Below are positions 1-5,748 of a DNA stretch of 25,725 nt, piece after piece. The stretch lies in contig NZ_WXZL01000038.1 of NCBI RefSeq assembly GCF_009982895.1, positions 1-25,725 of the forward strand, in the 5' to 3' direction. The DNA comes from Deinococcus alpinitundrae (GTDB lineage: Bacteria > Deinococcota > Deinococci > Deinococcales > Deinococcaceae). The position numbers were made by a program, and so were the translations under genes. How positions within the stretch are numbered: position 1 is the first letter of the stretch; each line of letters begins with the position of its first letter. The notes beneath the pieces were generated by a model, which saw only the letters and a program-made list of their open reading frames with translations, had not been told where the DNA came from and made no database searches.

Positions 1-399
1 GCGCCGTTTGAAGCGCGTGCGGTTCATCTTCAGTGTTCGTTCCAGCCGCTTGTCGCTCACTCACCCAGCATAGCTACCCACTTTCGCAGGAGGTCTAATG
101 TCGATCACCTGCAGGTCATTTCAACCGCCCGGTGCAACAACCTGATCGAACAATCTCATCGGCCTACAAGACGTCAGGAACGGAGCCAATTAGGCTTCCG
201 GCAGATCAGGCGGGCGCAATGCTTTCTCGATCTACACGCCAGAATCGCCAATCTCCTTGATGCTACCCGCTCCACCTCGCCCGCCAACTGCCGCCGACAC
301 GAGTTGACCCTCACCCTGAAAAACTGGAGAGCCGTCGTACAGCAGGGCAGCAACCCACGCAGGCAGCGCGAAGCGGCACCATGCAAACGTCCATGGTAG
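1..399 (+). pseudogene. IS6-family transposase, C-terminal fragment
   Basis: The frame is open from the first base to a TAG at 397-399 and has no ATG, GTG or TTG start of its own. From about 103 it reads DHLQVISTARCNNLIEQSHR, then PTRRQERSQLGFR and LDLHARIANL. This is the C-terminal part of an IS6-type DDE transposase. The same blocks (HRSTRRQERSQQGFR, LRLHAQIS) occur in the reverse-strand remnant at 2837-3080, an internal confirmation. The tail (about 270-345) aligns loosely with that fragment's C-terminus (R-S/T-S...RR...W-AV). The part before about 90 is not recognisable. The N-terminus may lie outside the window. The stop lies inside the start of the next ORF, so the transposon end seems to have replaced that gene's 5' end. 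Family recognition is from memory of IS6 proteins; no inverted repeat was found. Confidence 0.72.
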
Positions 400-1982
400 G
401 TACACCCTGGAAAGCGGGGCTCAGCGCTCAAAGTGGCAGCTTGAGCATCACTCCCTTTACAGGGGCGAGCGTCGGCACCAATACTTACGACGCCACCAGT
501 CTGGCCAACGCGCTTGTCGGCGCTGGAGTCACGGTCAGCAACGCCACGCTCAAGGGCGCACGTCAGGCCGCCGGTATCTTCGCGGGCGGTCAGCCTTCGG
601 TCGGCTTTCCAACGGGTGTCGTGCTGAGTACAGGCCTGGCGAACAGTTTGATAGGCCCCAACAACGTCGTGGTCAGTGATGGTCAAGCAGCGGATGTCCT
701 CAATATGGCGGGCGACAACGACCTCTTTCAACTTGCCAAAACTGCAGCGACCGCCACTGCTACACCCCAACCTACCCAAGCGAAAGACGCATCGATTCTG
801 GAATTCGACTTTGTTCCTCAGGGTGATCTGGTGTACTTCAACTACGTGTTCGCTTCAGAGGAATACAACGATTGGATCGGAACCCAATTTAACGATGCCT
901 TCGGATTTTTTATCAACGGCCGGAACTGCGCCTTGATTCCCAATCCACAAAACAGTGCGCTGCCCAAAGTCCCCGTCACCGTCAACACGGTTAACCTGAC
1001 CAAGAACACGGCCCTCTTCCGGAACAACACCGTTGCTGGACCATTGCAAAATGAGACGCAGGCGGACGGCCTCACCACCATCCTGACGTGTGCCGTGACC
1101 GCTAATCCTGGCGTCACCAACCATGCCAAACTGGCAATCGCCGACAGCTCTGACGCTTTCGTGAACTCCTGGGTCATGATTCAGGCCGGAAGCTTCTCGA
1201 CCACCAATGCCAACGCGCCAGTCCTGACCTTGCCAGCAGATCAGGTCATCGAAGTGACAGTGACTTCGCCGAGCATGAGCGTGCCCTACACCGTGACGGC
1301 CAGTGACGTGCAGGACGGCAACCTGACCAGCAAAGTCGTTTGCACCCCGCCCAGCCCCGTGACAGTGAACGTCGATCAGACCGTTACGGTGAACTGCGCT
1401 GTGAGTGACAGCGGGGGCCTGAAGGCTCAGGGAAGCTTCAAGATCAAGGTCGTGGATACGACGCCGCCCGTGCTTATCCTTCCTGCATCTCAGATCTTGA
1501 ATGCGACAAGTCCTTCAGGTTCGATGGCCACGTACACCGCCACGGCAACGGACCTCGGGCAGAACGTTCCTGTCCAGTGCACGCCCGCGTCAGGGAGTGT
1601 CTTTGCGCTGGGCGTCACAACGGTCAGCTGCAGCGCCACCGACACCCATAACCTCACCAGCACCGGCACCTTTACCGTCACCGTCGGCTTCCAGTCGCTG
1701 GGGGGATTCTTCAAGGATGGTCAGAACGACAACAAGAAAGCGGGCAGTACCTGGCCGATGAAAGTCTTGCCGCCGACGTATGCCAGCGGTCAGGTGGCCA
1801 GCACCCTGGCTTCAGGTCTGACTCTGACGCTCAACGGGCAAGCCACGCCAAGCACCTGGACCTGGAATGGCCAGTTCTATCAGGCGAACCTGAAGACGAC
1901 CGGGATGGCTGCGGGCAGTTATCAGGTCAACGTCTCTTATCAGGGGGTCGTGATTGCCAGCGACGTTCTGACGTTGAGATAA
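381..1982 (+). CDS. choice-of-anchor L domain protein with HYR repeats and a PxKF-like end, probably 5'-truncated
   Basis: This is a 533-residue secreted-type protein without a visible signal peptide. Residues about 20-270 are a choice-of-anchor L domain: ANALVGAGVTVSNAT, GVVLSTG, and the hallmark FASEEYNDWIGTQFNDAFGF. Two HYR/Ig-like repeats follow (about 278-362 and 365-438), each opening with P-VL-LPA and carrying paired Cys (VVCTPP/VNCAVS, VQCTPA/VSCSAT). The last 90 residues begin GGFFKDGQNDNKKAGSTWPM, which resembles a PxKF module. Such proteins are normally exported and surface-associated; the exact role is unknown. The first ATG has no convincing ribosome-binding site and lies inside the end of an IS6 transposase reading frame. 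The native leader was therefore probably lost, and expression and export are doubtful. A strong terminator follows 18 bp after the stop. Confidence 0.8.
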   Translation: MQTSMVGTPWKAGLSAQSGSLSITPFTGASVGTNTYDATSLANALVGAGVTVSNATLKGARQAAGIFAGGQPSVGFPTGVVLSTGLANSLIGPNNVVVSDGQAADVLNMAGDNDLFQLAKTAATATATPQPTQAKDASILEFDFVPQGDLVYFNYVFASEEYNDWIGTQFNDAFGFFINGRNCALIPNPQNSALPKVPVTVNTVNLTKNTALFRNNTVAGPLQNETQADGLTTILTCAVTANPGVTNHAKLAIADSSDAFVNSWVMIQAGSFSTTNANAPVLTLPADQVIEVTVTSPSMSVPYTVTASDVQDGNLTSKVVCTPPSPVTVNVDQTVTVNCAVSDSGGLKAQGSFKIKVVDTTPPVLILPASQILNATSPSGSMATYTATATDLGQNVPVQCTPASGSVFALGVTTVSCSATDTHNLTSTGTFTVTVGFQSLGGFFKDGQNDNKKAGSTWPMKVLPPTYASGQVASTLASGLTLTLNGQATPSTWTWNGQFYQANLKTTGMAAGSYQVNVSYQGVVIASDVLTLR

Positions 1983-2000
1983 GGCTTCAACAGCAGTGAA

Positions 2001-2045
2001 GAAGCGCCCCCGCACCGGCCTGAGCCGAGCGGGGGCGCTTCTTGC
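2001..2045 (+). terminator. rho-independent terminator of the anchor-L gene
   Basis: A perfect 13-bp stem (GAAGCGCCCCCGC at 2001-2013 with its complement at 2029-2041) encloses a 15-nt loop. The right arm ends in CTTCTT, a short T-rich tail. It lies 18 bp past the stop codon. Confidence 0.75.
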
Positions 2046-2071
2046 AGACTGTTGGCATTTAGCGCGATCCG

Positions 2072-2659
2072 CCCGTGACATTCGGTGTGAGTATGTGGTC
2101 ATGGGACATCGGCGGCTTCAGCGGCGAGATCCCGACGGTGGAGCTGTATCTGCGTTCCGTGGCGTTCGGTACCTTCAGCCCGATCATGCAGTACCACAGT
2201 GAGTGGAATGGCGCAGTGGAAAACCGCGACCGTACCCCCTGGAATATCGCCGAACGGCACCAGGATGCGCGCGCCCTCGACGTGTACCGACGCTACGCTC
2301 GGCTACGCATGGCGCTCCTGGACTACCTCCATGACGAGGCCCGCGAGATGAGTGCCGCAGGAATACCGATGATGCGCTACCCCCACCTGGTACACCCAGA
2401 AGCGGCAGAATTTCTCCAACAGGATGAGGAAGCCTACCTCTTCACCCGGGATCTACTGGTCTGCCCCATCGTCGAGAAAGGCGCGCTGGCCCGAGAGGTT
2501 CGTCTCCCACCCGGTCTCTGGGTGGACGCCTGGACCGGGGAGACCTTTGAAGGCAACAGAGTGGTTTTAATGCCCGCACCACTGGAACAACTGCCGCTGT
2601 TTATTCGTGCTAACAGTCCGAAGCGAGAGATGTTGCTCGCCGCCTTTGCCCTCTTCTGA
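2072..2659 (+). pseudogene. glycoside hydrolase family 31 fragment (alpha-glucosidase/xylosidase type)
   Basis: An open frame after a TAG at 2060-2062 encodes the late barrel and beta-domain part of a GH31 enzyme: MWSWDIGGFSGEIPTVELYL, FSPIMQYHSEWNG, RTPWNIAERHQDAR, IPMMRYP, LLVCPIVEKGA, and WVDAWTGETFEG up to QLPLFIRANS. Full-length family members are typically 650-800 residues. Here only about 190 remain. The N-terminal sandwich and the barrel strands bearing the nucleophile and acid/base Asp are missing. Similarity stops at RANS (about 2614), and the last residues up to the TGA are unrelated. The slice is therefore cut at both ends and cannot be active. A GTG at 2075 is the first possible start but has no ribosome-binding site. 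The neighbouring IS debris is the likely cause. Confidence 0.8.
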
Positions 2660-2702
2660 AGAGGGTGGAATGCTGTCTGCAATGGGCAGTTGACAGACAC
2701 CA

Positions 2703-2746
2703 TTAAGGAGGGTCGCTCGAACGTCAATTCGAGCGACCCTCCTTAA
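2703..2746. terminator. 44-nt perfect hairpin, probable bidirectional terminator
   Basis: The arms TTAAGGAGGGTCGCTCGAA (2703-2721) and their exact complement (2728-2746) flank the loop CGTCAA. The stem is 19 bp with AA/TT ends, so it could terminate transcription in either direction, although U-tracts are short. It lies between the dead GH31 fragment and the IS6 tail. No gene is visible from 2660 to 2836. A smaller 8-bp palindrome (CCCTCTTC-T-GAAGAGGG) sits at 2649-2665. Confidence 0.5.
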
Positions 2747-2820
2747 CACTGGTTGAGGGAACCCGACTGGGAACTGGACAGGTTATGTAGCTTTAACTTG
2801 ACCTGCGGCAGAGGGAGGGT

Positions 2821-2849
2821 AGGGGTGGCCTGAGTCTCAGGCCACCCCT
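2821..2849. repeat. 29-bp palindrome over the end of the IS6 fragment
   Basis: AGGGGTGGCCTGAG (2821-2834), a single T, and the exact complement at 2836-2849. It contains the reverse-strand TGA stop (2837-2839) of the IS6 tail. It may be that element's native terminator or subterminal structure; no T-tract is seen. Confidence 0.55.
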
Positions 2850-3080
2850 GCTGCAACCGCAGACCACGTCTGGAAGGCTTGTTTCTGATTGCTTCTTCTG
2901 ATCGTGGCGGAAACGCTAGTGCGGGGATGATGGTGGGGATTGGTGTCTTGGGCAGAGCAGCGCCGATGAGGATGCTTGCCCGCTGATCTGGGCGTGCAAC
3001 CTCAGGAGTTCTTGAGCGCGTTTCCGTCGTCTGAACCCCTGCTGACTGCGCTCTTGTCGTCGTGTGGATCGATGTTCCTG
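2837..3080 (-). pseudogene. IS6-family transposase C-terminal fragment, interrupted by repeat R1
   Basis: Read on the reverse strand, 3080 to 2982 gives QEHRSTRRQERSQQGFRRRK and then RAQELLRLHAQIS. From 2941 it continues NPHHHPRTSVSATIRRSNQK and QAFQTWSAVAAGVA, then stop. Deleting exactly 40 bp (2942-2981) joins IS to NPHHH in frame, so a short repeat was inserted into a once-continuous gene. The fragment is homologous to the forward one at 1-399. Its upstream end stops at repeat R2, beyond which lies IS3 sequence, so the catalytic DDE core is gone. It is non-functional. The transposon end beyond the stop (2760-2836) is not recognisable to me. Confidence 0.75.
2948..2981 (-). repeat. short interspersed repeat R1 (34 bp)
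   Basis: On the reverse strand it starts GGGCAAGCATCCTCATC and ends CTGCTCTGCCCAA. It shares its ends and its central CCTCAT with R2 and R3. With the adjacent six bases (2942-2947) it forms an exact 40-bp insertion in the IS6 transposase frame. Flanking direct repeats are not clean here. Confidence 0.65.
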
Positions 3081-3082
3081 TC

Positions 3083-3154
3083 TTGGGCAGAACGGCACCC
3101 TCGTCGTGAACGGACGCCCATGAGGACGCCACTCCTCCCGTATGGGGCCTGCCC
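3083..3154 (-). repeat. short interspersed repeat R2 (72 bp, extended form)
   Basis: On the reverse strand it consists of the complete R3 sequence split by two extra segments: 19 bp after the opening GGGCAGG, and 18 bp before the closing TGCCCAA. The 18-bp segment repeats CCGTTC at its edge, suggesting local duplication. R2 sits exactly at the junction between the reverse-strand IS6 fragment and the IS3 remnant, as expected of a recombination scar between repeat copies. Confidence 0.6.
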
Positions 3155-3156
3155 GC

Positions 3157-3183
3157 TTCTTTGCCAGAGAGACCACACGCTGA
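3157..3183 (+). pseudogene. tail of IS3 OrfA
   Basis: The codons read FFARETTR followed by TGA, six bases upstream of the OrfB start. This is the usual end of an IS3-family OrfA (helix-turn-helix protein) and its usual position relative to OrfB. Everything upstream has been replaced by repeat R2, so only eight codons survive. Confidence 0.6.
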
Positions 3184-3704
3184 GATAGGTGTTTATCAAG
3201 CTGTGGCGCGCCGAATACCCACTCAACACGCTGTGCCGGGTCCTGGAAGTCTCCACGAGCGCGTATTACAGCTGGCAACGAAGGCCCCTGGCCGATCACC
3301 AAATCCAGGATGCGCTGCTCGAGCAGCGCATCCGTGAGCTTCACCAGGCTAGCAAGGGGCGGTATGGAACGCCTCGCCTCCAGGCTGATCTTCGTGCCGA
3401 GGGTCAGCGGGTGTCCAGGAAGCGGATCTCCCGCCTCATGCGCCGCAATGGCCTGCGGGCAAAAGGACCACGCCGATTCGTCCGGACCACCGACAGCGAC
3501 CACCTGCTCGCGGTCTGCCCCAACCTGTTGAACCGAGAATTCGATGTCCAGAACGCAAATACCGTCTGGGCGTCCGACCTGACGTTCATCCCGACCAAAG
3601 AGGGCTGGTTGTATCTGGCGGTCACTCTCGACTTGCATTCACGGGCAGTGGTCGGCCATGCCATGGACAGCCAGATGCCAGCCACCCTGCCTCTCGCCGC
3701 CCTT

Positions 3705-3738
3705 CAGATGGCGGTGTCCGCACGGACACCGCCATCTG
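3705..3738. repeat. 34-bp near-perfect palindrome inside the IS3 OrfB
   Basis: CAGATGGCGGTGTCCG (3705-3720), the two bases CA, then the exact complement (3723-3738). The encoded peptide LQMAVSARTPPSGLLHHSD still fits the IS3 family, so the palindrome belongs to the gene and is not an obvious insertion. Confidence 0.6.
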
Positions 3739-3767
3739 GACTGCTCCACCACAGCGACCGTGGAAGC

Positions 3768-3802
3768 GGGCAGGCGTCCTCATGGGCGTCCGTTCTGCCC
3801 AA
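3768..3802 (+). repeat. short interspersed repeat R3 (35 bp) with 5-bp flanking duplication
   Basis: It starts GGGCAGGCGTCC and ends CCGTTCTGCCCAA, with 6-bp terminal inverted repeats GGGCAG/CTGCCC. It is flanked by GAAGC at 3763-3767 and 3803-3807. Repeat plus one GAAGC is a 40-bp insertion that disrupts the IS3 transposase between Ser and Gln of DRGSQY. The layout resembles a miniature mobile element with a 5-bp target duplication. Confidence 0.65.
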
Positions 3803-4084
3803 GAAGCCAATACGTCAGTAAGGTGTTTCAGGCAGAATTGGCCCGCATCGGCGCTCGGGGCAGCATGAGCCGTAAGGAAAATTGCTGGGACAACAGCGTG
3901 CTGGAAAGCTTTTTCAGCTCCCTGAAACGAGAACTTCTCGACGGCGCTCCTTTTGAAAGCCGGGCAGTGGCCCGTCAGGCGATCTTCGAGTCCACCCTCG
4001 GTGTTTTACAACCGGCGGCGACGCCACTCCACGCTGGCCTACTTGACACCCCTGGAGTTCGAGCGCCAAGCTCAGGTAGCTTAA

Positions 4085-4114
4085 CCAGACGTGCGCAAAA
4101 CCGACCCAGGCTCA
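4085..4114 (+). mobile_element. right end of the IS3-type element
   Basis: Directly after the OrfB stop the sequence runs to GACCCAGGCTCA. Its complement opens TGAGCCTGGGTC, which fits the 5'-TG...CA-3' ends of IS3 elements. No matching left end was found; it was probably lost with OrfA. The exact boundary is inferred. Confidence 0.45.
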
Positions 4115-4205
4115 CTCGCGGTTAAGTTGCCAGAACCGTCTATATTGGTATAGGCCCCAACGTTTCTGCGCTGTACTCGCTTTCACCTGGACTGGCGACC
4201 AGCAG

Positions 4206-4739
4206 TTGGCCCAAGCTCCATCAGAACAACAAGAATACTGGACGCCCACAGAAAGTCGCTGCTTCGCAGAAGGTCTGTCTGTCTGCCACCTCGCCCTGCC
4301 CTTCGCTGCCGACCTCGCCCGCAAGTATGACAGCGCCGTGACGCTGCTCTACATCGTGCCACCACAGGTGATCGTTGCAGAGGGCATCTACGCTTCCGAT
4401 TACCCGGCAGAACACCAACGGCTGCTGCAGGAAGGCGCGCACTTCCTCGAACACGCGCTGAAGGCGCTCAACTATGAAAAGACCCAGGTGGTGCGCTTTG
4501 AGCGGGAAGACCTGAAAACCGAGCAGGCGATCGTGCACGAGCTGGAACGGACCGGCGCGGACTTGCTGGTCATGAGCACGCATGGTCGCAGTGGTCTGGC
4601 CCACCTCTTCCTGGGCAGCGTCGCGGAATCGGTGCTGCGTCAGGTGAAGATTCCGGTGCTGCTGATCCAGGCTCCTGCGGCGATAGCCCCCCGGCTGAGC
4701 ACTGACCACCAGCCTGTCTATCAGGACGCCACCCTATAA
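4206..4739 (+). pseudogene. universal stress protein (UspA family) lacking its native N-terminus
   Basis: From about 4285 the protein is a typical Usp: LALPFAADLARKYDSAVTLL, then a helical region. Near the end it has LLVMSTHGRSGLAHLFLGSV and KIPVLLIQAP, the nucleotide-binding loop type (G, nine residues, GS). Usp proteins normally start with a beta strand and an I-L-V-P-x-D-G-S motif. Here the first 26 residues after a TTG at 4206 are unrelated, and TCTGTCTGTCTGCC near 4276 looks slipped. The native start, first strand and ATP-contacting Asp are missing, and IS3 debris ends about 90 bp upstream. A shortened protein might be made, but loss of function is more likely. The rest of the frame (about 150 residues) is intact, so the damage may be recent. 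Confidence 0.72.
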
Positions 4740-4856
4740 CGACCCTTCCGATCCCCGGGTCCCGGCTCGCTGGGATGAGCGAATCCAGGCTCTCTCGTCA
4801 CATCTGCGCCGCACAGTTCACTTCATGGGGGCTCAATGATGGGATACGGGAATGGA

Positions 4857-4958
4857 ATGAGGGTACGGCCAGAACTGGAAACCCTTCAACACAGTGCTCA
4901 GGAGAACCGAGCTCTTTTGCCCCATGCACGGGCACGGTTCGGCTCAGTGAGCGTATGA
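4857..4958 (+). CDS. 33-residue ORF overlapping the globin start (unrecognised, possibly the tail of a lost gene)
   Basis: ATG at 4857 encodes MRVRPELETLQH, then ENRALLPHARARFGSVSV. Its TGA overlaps the globin ATG (ATGA at 4955-4958), as in translationally coupled genes. The amphipathic helical composition and RPELETLQ would suit the end of a longer helical protein such as a hemerythrin-like one, but I cannot assign it. No ribosome-binding site is obvious. The region 4740-4856 holds nothing I recognise. Confidence 0.3.
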   Translation: MRVRPELETLQHSAQENRALLPHARARFGSVSV

Positions 4959-5385
4959 CACTGCCGCTTACGCCGGAAGGGAACCTCTTTGTCCGCGTCG
5001 GCGAGGAGGGGCTGCGGCGGGTGCTGTGGGCTTTTTACGCCAGGGCGACAGCCGATGACCTGCTCGGCCCGGTCTTTACCCGGAGGATGGGTCCATTTCC
5101 ACGCGCGGGCTGGCCGGTGCACATCACCCGGTTGGAGGGCTTCTGGCGGGCGGTGACCGGGGGCCGAGTACCTACCGGGGGCAGCCGGGAGCGGCACACA
5201 TGGGCCTGGGCATCGCACCGGAGCATTTCAACCGGTGGTTGGCGCTGTGGGAGGAGACCCTCCGTGAGCAGTTGGAGCCGCCCGAAGCCGAGGCCTTGCT
5301 TACCCTGGCCCGACGAATGCGCCCCAACCTGGAGCGCTTTACCCATCCTTCCCGAGAGAACACTTCCCCGGAGGACTATCCATGA
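4955..5385 (+). pseudogene. group III truncated hemoglobin, single-base frameshift
   Basis: The first part (4955 to about 5165) reads LFVRVGEEGLRRVLWAFYAR, then DDLLGPVF, HITRLEGFWRAVTGG. The second part, in the next frame, reads STYRGQPGAAHMGLGIAPEH, FNRWLALWEETLREQLEPPE, EALLTLARRMRPNLERF, stop at 5385. Together they form a typical group III truncated globin of about 140 residues. The likely proximal His is in AAHMGLGI, and the HxxRLxxFW helix is present. The frames would join if the C run at GGGGGCCGAG (about 5159-5168) had one more C, so one base was lost or missed in sequencing. Such globins bind O2 or NO at a cytosolic heme. The ATGA overlaps on both sides suggest it was part of a compact operon. 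If the shift is real the gene is dead. Confidence 0.8.
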
Positions 5386-5450
5386 CCCCCTCCAAGAGCG
5401 TCCAGCAGCACACTGAGCAGGACGGAGCAGATGGGATTGACCCTGATTGA
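5382..5450 (+). CDS. 22-residue ORF overlapping the globin stop (unrecognised, probably a truncated gene start)
   Basis: ATG at 5382 overlaps the globin TGA. The product MTPSKSVQQHTEQDGADGID-PD ends at 5448-5450, inside a repeated promoter-terminator element. It may be the beginning of a lost downstream gene. No function is assigned. Confidence 0.25.
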   Translation: MTPSKSVQQHTEQDGADGIDPD

Positions 5451-5499
5451 ATATCGCCCTATATTAAAGAAATCAAGGCGGCCTTCGGGTCGCCTTCTT
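5437..5499 (+). promoter_or_regulatory. promoter-terminator element, copy 1
   Basis: TTGACC (5437-5442), a 17-bp spacer and TATATT (5460-5465) form a near-consensus sigma-70 promoter. Only nine bases later the hairpin AAGGCGGCC-TTCG-GGTCGCCTT (5475-5496) begins, with a C(UUCG)G cap and CTTCTTT tail. A transcript would start about 5472 and end about 5500, roughly 30 nt. Copy 2 at 17541-17603 matches at 54 of 63 positions by hand alignment, including both promoter boxes and the whole hairpin. The stop codon of the upstream ORF lies at the same place in both. It may simply be a terminator with a chance promoter, but the conservation argues for a unit. Confidence 0.55.
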
Positions 5500-5613
5500 T
5501 ACGTTTAAGAAGCAGTCGGCGAGCGTCTCCCCACCAGTTTCGATTCCTCTCGTCCAAGATCACTCCGAGATTGACGAATTAGCGGGAAAAGGGATTTCGT
5601 TGCGGCCACCGGC

Positions 5614-5698
5614 CCGGTTTGGCTCGACCGTAGCAGTTCAGTTTAGCTCAGATGATTTTGCACAACATCACCGGTTTTACTTGACCAGAGCAGTTCAG
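5614..5698 (+). repeat. imperfect 28-bp direct repeat in the ROK promoter region
   Basis: CCGGTTTGGCTCGACCGTAG (5614 onward) and CCGGTTTTACTTGACCAGAG (5671 onward) both continue CAGTTCAG, ending at 5641 and 5698. The spacing is 57 bp. The second copy contains the -35 box of the ROK promoter. It may be a duplicated promoter or a tandem binding site. The gene-free stretch 5500-5680 holds nothing else I recognise. Confidence 0.5.
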
Positions 5699-5730
5699 AG
5701 GTGATAAGTTGAGTTAATTCATAAGGTAAG
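5681..5730 (+). promoter_or_regulatory. ROK gene promoter with operator site A
   Basis: TTGACC (5681-5686) and TAAGTT (5705-5710, spacing 18) form a plausible promoter. Immediately downstream GTTAATTCATAAGGTAAG (5713-5730) matches the shared site GTTAnnTCAnnAnnTAAG, also found after the promoters at 7080 and 8623. A site just after -10 would block transcription, which suggests autorepression. Confidence 0.6.
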
Positions 5731-5748
5731 TCAAGTAAGGGGGAAGAG

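Larger units (their letters stand above)
3189..4084 (+). pseudogene. IS3-family transposase OrfB, broken by a 40-bp insertion and a frameshift
   Basis: From GTG at 3189 the protein reads as an IS3 OrfB: VSTSAYYSW, KGRYGTPRL, RLMRRNGLRAK, then the rve/DDE core with D in VWASDLTFI, D in LLHHSDRGS, and E in NSVLESFFSSLKRE. After HHSDRGS a 40-bp block (3768-3807, repeat R3 plus one copy of a 5-bp duplication) shifts the frame and leads to an early stop at 3821. Removing it restores HHSDRGSQYVSKVFQ. A second lesion, a one-base shift near 3988-3995, separates ARQAIFE from the terminal FYNRRRRHSTLAYLTPLEFE up to TAA at 4082-4084. OrfA is essentially missing. The element is dead. It may have been the agent that removed the 5' end of the following stress-protein gene. 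Confidence 0.85.

Noticed and set aside
3083..3154. CRISPR array from the clustered short repeats
   Set aside because: Only three copies of unequal length, in both orientations, with spacing of very different size and transposase sequence between them; no cas genes.
2916..3638. 240-codon reverse-strand open frame across the IS junction
   Set aside because: Only its last part is real transposase (IS6 tail); the rest is antisense to the IS3 OrfB and it reads through repeats R2 and R1.
2781..4100. Similarity between TAGCTTTAACTTGACCTGCG (about 2789) and TAGCTTAACCAGACGTGCG (about 4077), as possible IS ends
   Set aside because: They are direct, not inverted, need a gap, and the second includes codons of OrfB. 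Probably chance.
5452..5500. IS200/IS605 right-end hairpin as an explanation for the duplicated promoter-terminator element
   Set aside because: No TnpA or TnpB sequence lies next to either copy, and the hairpin has an ordinary terminator tail.
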